DNA of 64,000 bases from Ascaphus truei (taxonomy: Eukaryota > Chordata > Amphibia > Anura > Ascaphidae), in the NCBI GenBank assembly GCA_036426205.1, contig CM071573.1, forward strand, positions 38,969,455-39,033,454, given 5' to 3'. Below are positions 11,378 through 23,315 of this stretch, one piece after another (position 1 is the first letter of the stretch; each line of letters opens with the position of its first letter). Both the position numbers and the translations under genes were made by a program. The notes below the pieces were generated by a model. It saw only the letters and a program-made list of their open reading frames with translations. It did not search any database and was not told the origin of the DNA.

Positions 11378-11902
11378 TGAGATCTAACGAATAATCCCAC
11401 AGAGGGAGTGATCTATGCAAAGACGTGAATTCTCATATTTCCAACGCAAGACCCTCTGAGCAACCTAGATATGTCGTGATGTATATTAGGAATTTCTGTT
11501 TGTTTTTACTGTTATTTTGGAAACTGTCTGCATATATTATACTGTATATTTCTGGTAACATTCTTTTTTCTGTAAACTAAGCACTGTACTATTTTTGTAT
11601 ATTAAGTCTAATACTTTAGCCACTTAAAAAAAAAGTAACTGCACTTTCGGACACATTTTTGTACGATAGATTTTCGTGCGCTAATTAATTACGTATTTTT
11701 CTTGGTAAACGAGGACCAATGACCCCTAGTGATAAGACTTCTCTGTATTCTTGGTAGTGGCAGCGATTTTAGATTATATTTATGACGGATTGAGGGGGGA
11801 TATTATTAATTGTAGGGACCCTGCCAGAGAGAATAATGGGTCCGCTACATAGATGTGTGTATTAACCCTTGTTACATATACAAGTCACACAGATGTGCCG
11901 TT
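11378..11902. other. Non-coding, nothing recognised
   Basis: AT-rich intergenic sequence. A TGTAGGGACC...TTGTTACA stretch at about 11812-11875 has LTR-like ends but is far too short to call. Confidence 0.35.
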
Positions 11903-12594
11903 TGTGACAGGGGTAAAAAGAGAAGATGAAGCAGATTTGAGGAAGTGATGCTCTGTTTTGCAGTGGGTAGTGTGACAGAAACCAGGGGATGGTAATAAAT
12001 TCCGTATATAGGGCTCCCAGGATACTAGACAGTTTCTATCCTGTTTGGCCTGGGAGTGCAGCCTTATAATACATACACTCCATCCCACAGTTTGGCAAGC
12101 GCTGGAACTGAGGGATGAGAGATCCAGACCAGAGTTTGTCTGCTGCCTGATTTCTGTCACCTGTCATGCTAATTAGGAATCAGGTATGAAAGACTGATTT
12201 CCTGTTTGCTCTGGTCTCCCCACAAGAGCCAGGAGGCTGGAAGGCTGCTGAACTACAGAGGGGAGAAGCCTCTTCCCCAAACAGGTTCAATCTTTCTGTT
12301 CATTTGTGTAAGACTGCAAAAGTACCGTGTTTTGATGTTGGAAGTGGAAAAGCCACTTCCAACCCTGAGTCAGGGATATCTAAGTTAAGTTATCGCTCAG
12401 GTGAGCAGCTTTTGTTTTGATCTGTTTTCTGTTGTATGCACTGTGGCAGTCTCAGTGCCTGGGACTGAATAAACCAGGCATAGCCTGTTTAAAGGAACAG
12501 TACGTGACGCCTCATCATTTAACCTACCCTAAAAGACCGTGTTCTAAACAGTCCCGGACAAACGACGGAGCCCCGGAGTAAGCCGTTTGTCACA
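11903..12594. mobile_element. Probable solo LTR, family B
   Basis: The segment begins TGTGACAGGGG and ends TTTGTCACA, so it has the 7-bp inverted ends TGTGACA/TGTCACA expected of an LTR. An AATAAA signal lies at about 12468. It is 692 bp long. No target duplication matches at these ends; instead GCCGTT precedes both terminal motifs, which leaves the exact ends open. Confidence 0.5.
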
Positions 12595-13387
12595 GTAGCT
12601 ACTCAGAAACTCACCCCTATATACGTATAACTCACTTTATGTAGGTAATAAATGACAGGCTGTCACCGTAGAATACAAATACCCTGTAATGCTTTTAGCA
12701 ATTCTGCAGGGAAGGTGTTCACGTGTGTGGCAGCGAGGACCAAAGGTTAACAAGGATCTAAGCAATCAGACATCAGAAAGCCACACAAGCTGTGGCTTCC
12801 TAAGAGGTGGTGAAGGGTATGTAGAGAAAATGACATCAACCAGGAGCCCTTTAATCACTACAGTATAAAGCACCTGTGTTATGCACCTTTAGGGAAGAAA
12901 GCAAGTTCAAAAGATACAGAGCAATCACTTTAAAATGTTTCCACTTAGATCACCCGAGAATCACAATTGACTTCTCCCAGCGTGTATCACACAGTGGCAG
13001 TAATAACATTGGTCTGTAAATGTGCAATCACCTGTTTGCTTCAGTAAGGGTCCCAAGGCAGTGTTGTGGTTAATAATCCACACCTAATATGTTCCAGAGT
13101 GTTTTATACTATAAATCACGTGCCACCTTTAGTGCACCGGATTGTCCGGCTTTCTGGCAATAAACATTTGAACTACCAAGTACTATTGCTGGTTAATTAG
13201 AGCAGTTTTAAAGCTATTAAAAACATACTAAAAGCATTTTCAATGTTTTTTTGCTCCTGCTCTTTTGTTCACTTCCTTTTGGGATTTAATGGATCAATCA
13301 TTTTTCAATATGAATGTGCTTTATACTGATGAATCAGGTTCAAAACATGAAGCCAAAGTCTTAAAAGAGTCAATCCTTACCTTTACC
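12595..13387. other. Non-coding, nothing recognised
   Basis: No gene or mobile element was recognised between the LTR-like segment and the next transposon. Confidence 0.35.
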
Positions 13388-13878
13388 TTAAAGCTGCAGA
13401 CCAAGTAATATCCTACGTGGTTTTTGTTTTTTAAATAAATCTGTTCTGCACTATGAGAAAATACTTGTAGCATTAAAAAAAAAAAACAGCTCTGAATGAC
13501 ATTTTTTCTGTATTAAAATGTAACAAGTATTTTTTGGTTTCTATAGTAATTATTTACAAAGTCACATCCCCTTCTTCTTCTGAAACAGGCTCTGGCACAC
13601 CCCTTTTTGAGCCCTGACCTATCTCTAGCAGTGCCCCCAATTGTATCTAGTGACTGCCTGGTCACATGATCTTCCCTGCAGAACTTTGCATCTTTGGTCC
13701 TCTTCTGCTGCACTGACAGCCATTTAGTGAACCCCCGGGCTGAATCGTCGCCGATCGATTACAGGAGAACGGATCGATCGGCAATTTAGCTAATTACTTA
13801 TTGTGTGGATTGTATTGATGCACATATTAAAGGGGGGGAAATGTTTAAAAAAAACAACAGCTTGGACTGCGGCTTTAA
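13388..13878. mobile_element. TTAA-flanked DNA transposon, Kolobok-like, copy 1
   Basis: The inverted ends TTAAAGCTGCAGACCAAG and CTTGGACTGCGGCTTTAA include TTAA at both outer edges, the target duplicated by Kolobok and piggyBac elements. Ends beginning AGCTGCAG argue against piggyBac, whose ends usually begin CCC. The interior (conserved GTAACAAGTATTTTTTG and CACATCCCCTTC blocks, two CGATCGAT motifs) recurs at 44843-45286. There is no transposase frame. Confidence 0.7.
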
Positions 13879-14599
13879 AGGCATTTTTGACATCCATGGC
13901 TTCTTCCTTCTTCTTATGAGTTATGGTCATTTGAGTTAACAAAGTATATTGATCACCCATCATCCTAAAGTAGGGTTTTTATGTTGGAGCGAAGGAAATC
14001 TCCTTGGACGTAGGCATTGTCAATATACTGTAACTATTTTATTCAGCACTGTGATTAGAGCTTTAAGCCTTAAATTATTGCAATTAGGAGCTATTTCGTT
14101 TATTGGAACCAGCTTTTTCACCGCTAGTAAGAGTGATCGCATGCAAAGGAGGATCATTCCAAACACTTACAGACAGGCCATATACTGGGGAACCTAAAGC
14201 TTGCTAGAAGGATTACAATACTTTACAGAGTGATTGCAAAGGACAGAGTGAAGCTAGCTGGTAATACGCAGCATGACTTGGTGGTACTTACTGCAGTAGT
14301 ATTCTGAGCTAAAGAGGTGTAGACGTAAACAAGTTCAGACATGAGGCTTTTATTTTTGGCCATGGAACGGCCTGGAATACTGTGTACAAACCAAATGGAA
14401 GCTGCTTTTATAGAAATGAGTCGTTGACAGTAGTACTCAGCAAAATGCTTTCAGGCTTATTGAAAAGTCATTGTTAACACCTAGTTACAGCACAAGTAAT
14501 ACTCAGAACATGACTCATTTTCCTTCCACTTCTGGTGATATTAAAAAATTATTCATTCACTGTCTATAAACAACAGGCAAACCAAGGCAACAGAGGATT
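13879..14599. other. Non-coding, nothing recognised
   Basis: Only short frames without domains are present. Confidence 0.35.
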
Positions 14600-14790
14600 A
14601 TGTCTTGTATCCTTGCCAGTTACATTTCTTTTGGCATATATTCATTAGCAGATCACTCTGTGAATTAGGCTTTTCAAACTTTTCTATTGTAATTGCTAAA
14701 GGATGTTAATTACCTTAAATGTGTATTATACGGTAGTCCATGAAAATGTGCACTCAAATTAATGAAGTCACTCGCTTAGAAGAAGAAGAA
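14600..14790. promoter_or_regulatory. Candidate conserved non-coding element
   Basis: Unique-looking AT-rich sequence with TATTGTAATTGC, GGATGTTAATTACC and TCAAATTAATGAAG, which resemble homeodomain targets. It carries no repeat marks. The call rests on composition only. Confidence 0.25.
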
Positions 14791-15356
14791 GGAGAAGGGG
14801 AGTGCTGGTTTGTAGAGCTGCAGCTGTCAGGGCTAGGGCCTGGAAATATCCTTCCTATATGTTTAACATATATTCTTTATTCATATCAGTAGTGTTTTCA
14901 TTTCTTTATAATTTGGGGGTGAGGGGTACATAAATCCTAATATCATACATATTGCGAATGTATTCATATTTAATAGTAAATGCACAGAACCACCACTTAC
15001 ATTTTTTTGTTTTTTTTATCCCCTCTGGATATTTGCTGTTTCGCTTCATTTTTCTTTTTTTGTACAGATCTTAAAAAAGTTTTTAAGATTTAGGAGAGTT
15101 GTTTTCAGCGGATTCTTCATTAGTTACGGGATATTTCTGCATGTACAGGATTTGGGCTTAATAACTGTATCATTTCCACAAATAAAGAAGTGTGTGCAAA
15201 CTCAGTACATTATTTTTTCGCGTGTACTATGTAATCACAAAGATGCAGCAGATTTAAGGGCACTGCAGCCCATGTATTAAGCTCAGCATGATAAATATAC
15301 TCCTGAATCCCAATTGCATAACATTTAGGGCTAGATTTGATTAGCGGCAGTAAGCC
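14791..15356. other. Non-coding, nothing recognised
   Basis: AT-rich intergenic sequence with T-rich tracts near 15000-15060 and no supported feature. Confidence 0.35.
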
Positions 15357-15359
15357 TTA

Positions 15360-15702
15360 GGCTAGGTCCCCGCTGCCTGCTGCAGCGCCCGCTATGGCGT
15401 GCACTGTAGGGACAAGAGCCGCCCCTCAATGGGGCCGGGCCCGCTACCAGGGTTGTCTGCAGCATTGCGCGACCGGATTTTTCTGAAGACAGAAAAACTG
15501 TCTTCAGATCTGGCGACAGAGAGCTGGCCACGCCCCCTGGCGGTTCAGCCAATGAGGGTTAACCTGCCGGGTGACGTCATGGCCGCACCCTCCGCTACGC
15601 CCCCGTCTTTCCCCTTACAGCGCTACACAGACCGGGGAATAGAGCTGCACGCGCCGCCAGCCTCGCAGGCGCGCGTGCAGCGCCGGGACCAGGGACGAAG
15701 CC
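15360..15702. mobile_element. PIF/Harbinger-type MITE, copy 2
   Basis: This GC-rich 343-bp element is flanked by TTA (15357-15359 and 15703-15705), with ends GGCTAGGTCCCCGCTG and GGGACGAAGCC. It shares most of its body with 973-1305, including the blocks GACAAGAGCCGCCCC and CGCCGCCAGCCTCGCAGG. An internal self-complementary stretch reads TTTTTCTGAAGACAGAAAAA near 15478. It is non-coding. Confidence 0.72.
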
Positions 15703-15705
15703 TTA

Positions 15706-16068
15706 GGGCCAATTGAACAGGATGAATGAGGTCTATAATGTAATCTAGAAAGGAACTGTCATGCTGGTCCTATAAAAGGTATTACAACCTACAACTAATC
15801 TACGCTAGAACTTTGAAATAAACAGTGCTGTACACTAGGTACGCTCCAAAATGTTTGTATCCGATATACGGTTAATTGTGAAATAATAATGCTTAAATAT
15901 TGGGAGTGTGCAATAGTGTGACAGAATAACATATCCCACCTCGCGACTTGATGTCAGACCAGCGCAGCAGCGTCACGTGACTGTCCACTTTTTTTTGAAG
16001 CAACCTGATTTTGGATAATTTGTGAGTACATTTATGTTCGTGCACTCTCTACTCAAAGATAACTACAT
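15706..16068. other. Non-coding, nothing recognised
   Basis: Ordinary intergenic sequence with no supported feature. Confidence 0.35.
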
Positions 16069-16259
16069 CAGGGGTGGCCAACTCCAGTCCTCAAGGGCCA
16101 CCAACAGGTCAGGTTTTCAGGATATCGCTGATTCAGCACAGGTGTCTCAATCACCTCTGCTGAAGCAGGGACTGAATGAGCCACCTGTGCTGATGCAGGA
16201 ATATCCTGAAAACCTGCCCTGTTGGTGGCTCTTGAGGACTGGAGTTGGCCACACCCGTG
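16069..16259. mobile_element. hAT-type palindromic MITE, copy 3
   Basis: The left end CAGGGGTGGCCAACTCCAG and the right end CTGGAGTTGGCCACACCCGTG are inverted repeats. The arms carry the family words ACCAACAGGTCAGG and CCTGAAAACCTG. The flanking 8-mers do not match well, so the duplication has decayed or the copy is recombinant. Confidence 0.82.
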
Positions 16260-16747
16260 CTATATGGTCCCTCTCTGAGCTTCTGTTTTCTACTAGAACT
16301 TTGAACTAAATACTTTCTCAAAGACTGAACGTTTTCCCTTCCTGCAGGGAGCATTGTTCCTTATTTACTTCCTCCACCCCAGATGTATGCATCCCACCTC
16401 CCTGGCATAGGACCAGTTAGGAAGAGGACAGTACTTACAGTACGATGCAATAAGAAAAGCAAAAGCATACCTGACATCTAAATCAGGTCAACAGTGAGAA
16501 TTCCCATTTCCTGATCTTCAACTTTGCTATAATACGGTAAGAGCTGAAGAGAGACTGGATGGTCGGATGGATGGTAATCATACTGACCTGGATATAGTTG
16601 GCAGGTAGGCAAAGTGCAGAGTTTCAAGGAACTAAAACAAATCGGAAATCTCAAATGACATCAGTTAAAACCGTTCCAGGACAACATACAGACTTTCTGT
16701 TCCCATTAACGCGGGCAAAAAAAGTGAAATTCCTCAGCGCTCGGCAG
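16260..16747. other. Non-coding, nothing recognised
   Basis: No feature was recognised before the GC-rich repeat-like block. Confidence 0.35.
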
Positions 16748-17095
16748 CCAGGGTTGCCACCTTCTATTAAAGGCTAATCCGGAGACTTCTTGCAATGACA
16801 TTTTTAAAATGTATTTCATTTATATATTTATTACCCTTACCTTCAGTGGCAGCGGCGGCGGAATCTCCGCCTGCAAGGTCTAGACAGCATTGCTCTGTGA
16901 CGTCAAATGGCGCATGTTGCCATGACAACGGGATGTCACGTGACATCACAGTGCCATGCCATGACAACGGAATGCCTTTTGGCGCCGAGACATCACGTGA
17001 CGCCCCGTTATCATGGCAACATGATGCCAGGTTGGCACGTAGCCTTACCGCGGCCATGCACAAAGATATTCACTGTGCCATCTGCCGGACACATA
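16748..17095. repeat. GC-rich repeat-like block with X-box and CACGTG motifs
   Basis: The block contains two 14-mers that fit the RFX X-box pattern, GTTGCCATGACAAC (16916-16929) and GTTATCATGGCAAC (17007-17020), plus a half site at about 16957-16968. It has two TCACGTGA palindromes (16936-16943 and 16993-17000). Related wording occurs in the hAT elements at 19089-19441 and 42821-43072, so this is probably a diverged relative. Its ends are not resolved. Confidence 0.45.
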
Positions 17096-17366
17096 CCGAA
17101 TTGCAATTGATAGAAATAAAACCCACCAAAACGTGAGGTGTCAAGGTACCTAAAACAGTAAGTCTTGCTACAACTGTATATCATTTTTTACATAGCTATA
17201 AAAAGGCATCAATCACTGAGATTCCTTCCACTGGACATATCACTGCCATTTGTTCATGCACATTTCAGCAGAAACGTATGTCTTCAATGCTTACACTGTG
17301 TAATAATATAGAGTCCAAATCCTCACTACAGTATGTATTCCAAAGTATACCGTGCAAACTGTAACT

Positions 17367-17612
17367 CAGAGGTGCTCAGCTCCCGTCCTCACGCCCCCCG
17401 TCCTCACGCCCCCCAACAGGTCAGATTTTCAGTATATCTCAGCTTCAGCACAAGTGGCTCGATCAGAGGTTCAGTCGAAGACTGAGCCACCTCTGATTGA
17501 GCCACCTATGCTGAAGCAGGAACTGATTGAGCCACCTGTGCTGAAGCTAGGTTATCCTGAAAACCTGACCTGCTGGGGGGGAGGGCTGGAGGACTGGAGT
17601 TGAGCCCGCCTG
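17367..17612. mobile_element. hAT-type palindromic MITE, copy 4
   Basis: A perfect 8-bp duplication CTGTAACT (17359-17366 and 17613-17620) flanks ends CAGAGGTGCTCAGCTCC and GGAGTTGAGCCCGCCTG. The body has an extra repeat of GATTGAGCCACCT(A/G)TGCTGAAGC, so the right arm is partly duplicated, and a short CCTCACGCCCCC tandem at 17388-17411. Confidence 0.88.
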
Positions 17613-17620
17613 CTGTAACT

Positions 17621-18600
17621 GACAGTTCGTGTCTTGGTGTTGCTGGAAGTAGAATGGTTTTGGATTTGTTAAATAACATGTAAAAAAAAAAAAAAACACC
17701 CTCACAATAAGCCGGCAATTTTTAGAACGAGTGGAAAATTTTCATTTTGAGTTGTAACTTTTGTGCATAAGTTCTGCGAGTTTTCCCTTCACTAGCCCAT
17801 TTCTCTGGTTTCGCAAGTATTTTCCTGGGATTCAAAAATGTGTTTTGGAGTTTTCAAAAAAAAGAAATATTGGCTGCCGGCTTCAACATAAAAAGATTTA
17901 TTAAACTATTATTGTGCAGTTATAATGTAGTTGTAAGCTGTGAACATCCTGTAGTGACCGCTGTGCATTGTCTGGACTATTTTGCAGCTGCAAATGGGCA
18001 GTAATATTTCAAATACGCCCAAAAATTCCAAAGCAGAGGCTATCCTACATGCACCAAAATAAAAGAAGAAAAGAAAACCAAATAAGCGGCATGGAGTAAT
18101 GTTACAAAAAAAGCTCGCTTTTCACCTCTGTACATCTTCTTTTTTTTATCATATTGTGACGGAAAAATGAATAGAAACATAAAAAGTGTTCCCCTTTTTT
18201 AACGGCAAAGCTTCAAGGCTACAGCAGAAGAAATAAAATGAGAGACATCAAAGGGAAGATGAGTGTGTTGCAATTATTTCCTCTCCTTATCCGTACTGAA
18301 AGCATTGGCCAAATCTGTCAGAAGACTTTATTGAGTAGCAGGTTTCTTGCAGATAAAAAAAAAAAAGACATGAAATTGTGTGTTGCGAGCGTGTAATGAG
18401 AAGGGAGGCAGAGGCTGGAGGGGTTTGTGGATTGGAGCCGTCTGCAGACTTTGAAAGTTTCTGAATCTGCAGGACAAAGTACCTGGAAAAGGCCTTGCAT
18501 GTGGCAAGATGTGCCTCCTCGCTACAATAACAAGGGAGTAATAATAATGTGAGGGGACAGGCAACAAGGCAGAGAGATGCAAATAAATAATAATGTATTG
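17621..18600. other. Non-coding, nothing recognised
   Basis: AT-rich sequence with small A/T homopolymers. The minus-strand frames near 18287-18610 have no recognisable domain. Confidence 0.35.
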
Positions 18601-18604
18601 GAAC

Positions 18605-18925
18605 ACACAATCATGTTTAATTTATTACTGACCAGCCTTAAAACTCACCTGTTAAGTGAAGCATGCCAACGGCCTCCACTCATGGCTACTGTCCCACACT
18701 CACAGTCACTCCTACCAACCATTGTGGCCAAGCACTGCCATCTACTGCACTTCTTCCCTCTCCTGCTATCTCTAATTCTCCCAACATGCCACTTAGATAG
18801 TAAGCTCTCCGCTGTAGGGATTTATTTTCCTATTGTCTGACTTTGCTGTGTTACTGTATTTTCAGAATTTCTCTCTTTGTGAAGCGCTGAGTACACCGTT
18901 GGCGCTATATAAATAAAGATATACA
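18605..18925 (+). mobile_element. L2-type LINE 3' end
   Basis: A short frame reads like the end of L2 ORF2 (SLKTHLLSEA near 18635-18665). The characteristic L2 tail follows: ATAGTAAGCTCTCC near 18796, GAAGCGCTGAGTACACCG near 18882, and GGCGCTATATAAATAAAGA at its end. It is 5'-truncated. Confidence 0.75.
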
Positions 18926-19088
18926 CACATACATTTTTTGGAGGGGATTTACTGCTTTGTATTTAACCTTCCCAGCAAAGCACAATAAATTGGATCTGGT
19001 CCCCCAGAGCTGCACCGCTCTCTTACTGGTGAAGTTAATGGCTTTACTTTTTGGTATTTAAATGGCCATTCAATAGGAAGCCATAACC

Positions 19089-19441
19089 CAGGGGTGCGCA
19101 AATTATTTTTCTGGGGGGGGGACAGGCAGTTGCAGAGGCCCGGCGCTCTTCCCCGAGGCATTTAAATTAAATGCCAGGGGACCGCAAGAGGCCTCTGCAA
19201 CCTCAACTTACCGGGATTCAGCCGGCTTCTGGTCACGTCGCCATGACAATGCAGAGTCAAATTACGTCGCAGGGTCATGTGACGTGACGCATCGTCATGG
19301 CAACGTGCATCAAATGACGCTGCGGGGTCACGTGACGTCACTTGACCCTCGGCGTAATTTGACGCCGGGTCACTCGAGAGGGGGGGCGCGAGCACAGGGA
19401 CCGGGACACGGGGCGCAGTCAAAAAACTTTGCGCACCCCCG
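19089..19441. mobile_element. hAT-type GC-rich MITE with CACGTG/X-box motifs
   Basis: Ends CAGGGGTGCGCAAA and TTTGCGCACCCCCG are inverted repeats, and the flanking 8-mers CCATAACC (19081-19088) and CCATAACT (19442-19449) agree at seven of eight positions. The interior is GC-rich with GGTCACGTGACGTCAC (19326-19341) and CGTCATGGCAACG (19293-19305). A related element with CAGGGGAGCGCAAA ends lies at 42821-43072. It is non-coding. Confidence 0.85.
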
Positions 19442-19449
19442 CCATAACT

Positions 19450-20284
19450 GATGTTGCACCTTCCAATTGGCCCACGTTTTGGCAGCCATTTTGTTTCCCC
19501 TGAAGGAGATGTCAAAACGGTAACTTCCCTGGTAGGTATCTAAGGAATTGGGAGATCCCCGGAGCTAAAAACAGTGGCGTTTGGCTCCTGTAAAAAAATG
19601 AAGGCTAAAAAAAAACCCACAGTCACCTTTAGAAAACATATTTATTTTGCAGTTGCAGATACATTGTAATGAACTAGCATGAGGGTTCCTTAAATAACTG
19701 TGTATATCACCTTCAAGTTAAACTTTAGGGGGCTATGAATTAAACTGTGACAGTGCCGATCGGGGCACTATTGCACAGAGACTCCATTTGAACCCAATAA
19801 GAGTTTCCCTGCTATAGTGCCCCAAGTGGCACTATCACATTAATAACCCCCTACGGCCCTTCTCCAGACATGTCACTTTGAAAACGACATCAATGCTGAG
19901 CTCTCATGTTGGCACATTAAAGGGTATCCCTATCTGAAGACTAATCTTTATTTTCCAGAACCACTGCAGCTACTACAAATAACAGCACTTAAGACATTTG
20001 GAACTAATGAGGACGTATTTAGTCAGCAGCCGTTTTTAGACTGAGAAACGCTGCAGGTTCCACTCTGCCTTAGGCAGTATTAGAAGCACTTCAAAAGCAT
20101 ATCTGGTCAAAGCACCATCTATCTGCCTGGAGGTTAGTGAGGTGATGAGAGGTGCTAAGGACGGCAAAACTTGATGGACACGCTTAGAGCAACCAAAATG
20201 TTCGTCAAGTGGATGTGGTTCTCAACTGAGGTTAACAATAATTATGGAATGTGCAGAATAGATTAGAAGAAACCTTTAAAGGGG
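19450..20284. other. Non-coding, nothing recognised
   Basis: No gene or complete repeat was recognised. Confidence 0.35.
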
Positions 20285-21058
20285 GTTACATAGTTACGTA
20301 GTTACATAGTAGATGAGGTTGAAAAAAGACGTAGGTCCATCAAGTTCAACCTATGCTAAAATTTAGACAACAGATACTTTATCCTATATCTATACTTATT
20401 GATCCAGAGGAAGGCAAACAAAAAACCCCATTAAGGGGAAAAATGAATTCCTTCCTGACTCCAAGAATTGGCAATCGGATTAATCCCTGGATCAACATCC
20501 TTCCCATGTATACTTATTTGGTATATCCCTGTATACCTTTCCCATCTAAAAAGATGTCCAACCTTTTTTTGAACAAATCTATTGTATCTGCCATCACAGT
20601 CTCCATGGGTAATGAATTCCACATTTTAGCTGCCCTTACTGTAAAGAACCCTTTCCTTTGTTGCTGGTGAAATTTCCTTTCCTCCAACCTTAAGGGATAG
20701 CCCCGAGTCCTTTGTAGTGCCTATTGGATGAATAGTTATTTTGAAAGCTCCTTGTATTGTCCCTGAATATATTTGTATATAGTTATCATATCTTAGACGC
20801 CTCTTTTCTAATGTAAATAAATCTAATTTAGATAGCCTCTCCTCATAAGTTAGAATGTCCATCCCCTTTATTAATTTGGTGGCTCTTCTCTGCACTCTCT
20901 CTAGTTCTATAATGTCTTTTCTTAGGATTGGTGCCCAAAATTGTACTCCATATTCAAGATGTGGTCTTACTAATGCTTTGTAAAGGGGCATAATTATGTT
21001 TACTTCCCTTCCATCCATTGCCCGTTTGATGCAAGATAAGATCTTGCTATATATCTTG
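20285..21058 (-). pseudogene. CR1 LINE ORF2 C-terminal fragment and 3' UTR
   Basis: On the minus strand the frame from 21018 to 20626 encodes the end of the CR1 RT-containing protein: LYKALVRPHLEYGVQFWAP, LERVQRRATKLIKGM, YEERLSKLDLFTLEKRRLR. The frame then shifts, and the remaining C-terminal codons lie in another frame down to about 20520. The element's 3' end at 20285-20315 is the tandem (GTTACATA)-like repeat. Upstream RT and endonuclease are absent. It is related to the copy at 10830-11377. Confidence 0.88.
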
Positions 21059-21182
21059 GTTATATATCAAAGTGAAAAATCCCTTTGCTTCCTATAGGAC
21101 TAAAAAGTAAATCTGGTTCAGTTTTAAGCTCTAGTTTAGCAGCTGGAGACCTTGATACACATTCCCCAAAATGTAGAGAGCA

Positions 21183-21345
21183 ACTTAGATTGTAAGCTCT
21201 TTGGGGCAGGATCTCCTTTAGCCTTATCTTGTCATTTACCGGTTGCACTTAATCCCATTGTTTGTAATGTACGTTATTTACCTCCTATTGTAATATTGTT
21301 ATGCGCTCCGTACATGGTTGGCGCTGTATAACTAAAATGATACAT
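21183..21345 (+). mobile_element. L2-type LINE tail
   Basis: The words TTAGATTGTAAGCTCTTTGG, then GCGCTCCGTACATGGTTGG and CGCTGTATAACTAAAATGATA are the usual order of an L2 3' end. No coding part is left. It lies just beyond the truncated 5' edge of the inverted CR1 copy. Confidence 0.7.
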
Positions 21346-22090
21346 ACATAGGATAACAGCCTCTATGCGGATTTTTTATTTATATGATAAACCATATACT
21401 TGTGAAATAAATATAGAAAATAATAAAGTGTTGCCTGGTCAGCTGAACAGGATAACCAGGTCCACAACTTCAAATAAACAAACATACAAATTGGTGGTAC
21501 TCTTGAAAATATGTCCTTTGCTAAAACTAATGTTACAGTACTTACAATTGTGGGTTATCCTTGTGCTTTTATTAAAGAACCATACACCAATTACCCTCAA
21601 TTGTAAAGCTCTTTAGAGTCCACCGTCCACATAATACTCTAATACTAACATGATATTAAGAAACATCATGTGTCAATTTATGGTATTGAGCTGGTAATTC
21701 AAAGGTTTAAATTCCATATACTGCTACCTTGGCAGACCAAGTCCACTGATAAGGGTATATGCAGGGCCCTGTTCATTTATCTCCCAAGATGAGAAGACTC
21801 TTCCACCTGTCTACATCAGGTACATTTAGTGTTACATGATCTCTGCCATCAAAACTAAATTGCATCATCAACCGAATCAAAGAAAATAACAATGTATCAG
21901 AGGGCAACATATGTTTTCAGCTGTGACCATGTTAATTGCATCATTCGACCAATAAGTATAGAACATACCTAAAATGTGTGTATTGTCAATCTGTTTTATT
22001 TATCCTACTGTATTCAGATTCTACTTTCTCATTGACTTATATATATATCTTTATACTATATAATTGAAAGCACTGTATGCCTGCCTGCCT
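21346..22090. other. Non-coding, nothing recognised
   Basis: AT-rich intergenic sequence; short frames only. Confidence 0.35.
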
Positions 22091-22193
22091 GGATGTACGG
22101 TGTCCCTAGGGGAAATCTCATTGGTCCCTTGGGCCGCCCCCGCACACCTCTCATTGGCCTGAGGCGGAGTGACGGCCCAAAGGACACACAGTG

Positions 22194-22195
<2 letters not shown>

Positions 22196-22271
<76 letters not shown>

Positions 22272-22291
22272 ACACACACACACACACACAA
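22196..22291. repeat. (CA)n microsatellite
   Basis: A nearly pure CA tract of about 96 bp, broken by two CACCACA interruptions. It leads into a C-rich stretch (22300-22360). The long frames here on both strands are low-complexity artefacts. Confidence 0.95.
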
Positions 22292-22379
22292 ACACTCCAC
22301 CCCCCCCCCAAGCTCATCCCTCCCCCAGCTCACACCCCCCCCCCAAGCTCCCCACACACCCCGGCGCCGCGCGTGACAG

Positions 22380-22870
22380 CGCCGCGGACAGAATGGGAGG
22401 GTGATGCCCCCCGGTCCCGGCTCCCCCTGGCAAGCCGCGGGACGTAGATGGGAGGGGGATGCCCCTCCGTCCCGGCTCCCCCCTGGCAGAGCCGCGGGAC
22501 GTGAGATGGGAGGGGGGATGCCACTCCATCCCGGCTCCCCCCTGCCACCACTGTGACAGGCCGCGGGACGGAGTATGGGAGGGGGGATGCCCCTCCGCTC
22601 CCAGCTCCCCCTGCCGACGCGTGACAGGCCGCGGACGTGAGATGGGATGCCCCTCCGCTCCCGGCTCCCCCCTGCACCGCGTGACAGGCCGCGGGACGTG
22701 AGATGGGATTGCCCCTCCGCCCCGGCCTCCCCCCTGTCACCGCGTGACAGGCCGCGGGACGTGAGATGGGAGGGGGGATGCCCCTCCGGTCCCGGCTCGC
22801 CCCTGTCACCGCGTGACAGGCCGCGGGACGTGAGATGGGAGGGGGGATGTCCCTCCGGTCCCGGCTTCAC
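22380..22870. repeat. GC-rich minisatellite, ~55-70-bp units
   Basis: Seven recurrences of GGCCGCGG(G)ACGTGAGATG start near 22435, 22491, 22560, 22630, 22690, 22751 and 22821. Each is followed by ATGCCCCTCCG(C/G)TCCCGGC. Unit length varies. It may lie inside the Helitron-like element ending at 23316. Confidence 0.85.
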
Positions 22871-22929
22871 CTTCTCCCCACCGTTGTCCCCGCTGCCTGC
22901 GCAGGAGGAGGGGGGGGGGAGCGGGTATT

Positions 22930-23235
22930 GGTGCTGGTGTGTGTAATTGTGTGACACTGTGTGTGAGTGTCTGTGACTGTGTGTAAGTGTGTGTAAGTGT
23001 CTGTGACTGTGTGAAAGTGTGTGTAACTGTCTGTCACTGTGTGTGAGTGTGTGTAACTGTGTGTGAGAGTGTGTGTAAGTGTGAGAGTGTGAGTGTGTGT
23101 AAGTGTCTGTGACTGTGTGAAAGTGTGTGTGAGTGTGTGTAACTGTGTGTGAGAGTGTGTGTAAGTGTGAGAGTGTGTGTGAGTGTGTGTAAGTCTGTGT
23201 AAGTGTCTGTGACTGTGTGAAACTGTTTGAAACAT
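22930..23235. repeat. Degenerate GT-rich tandem repeat
   Basis: Repeated GTGTGTAAGTGT, GTCTGTGACTGTGTGAAAG and GTGTGAGAGTGTG words form two longer duplicated blocks (about 22960-23100 and 23100-23235). The minus-strand frame across it encodes only a His/Thr-rich repeat and is not a gene. Confidence 0.85.
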
Positions 23236-23279
23236 TAACACTTTACAATACAACATTTACACATACTGTACTTATTCAC

Positions 23280-23315
23280 GGTTCACATCCCGGGCAACGC
23301 CGGGTCTCTCAGCTA

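Noticed and set aside
22151..22957. 268-codon and other long frames in the CA/GC-rich arrays
   Set aside because: They are low-complexity translations of microsatellite and minisatellite DNA with no domain.
22867..23256. 129-codon His/Thr-rich frame on the minus strand
   Set aside because: It is the translation of GT-rich tandem repeats.
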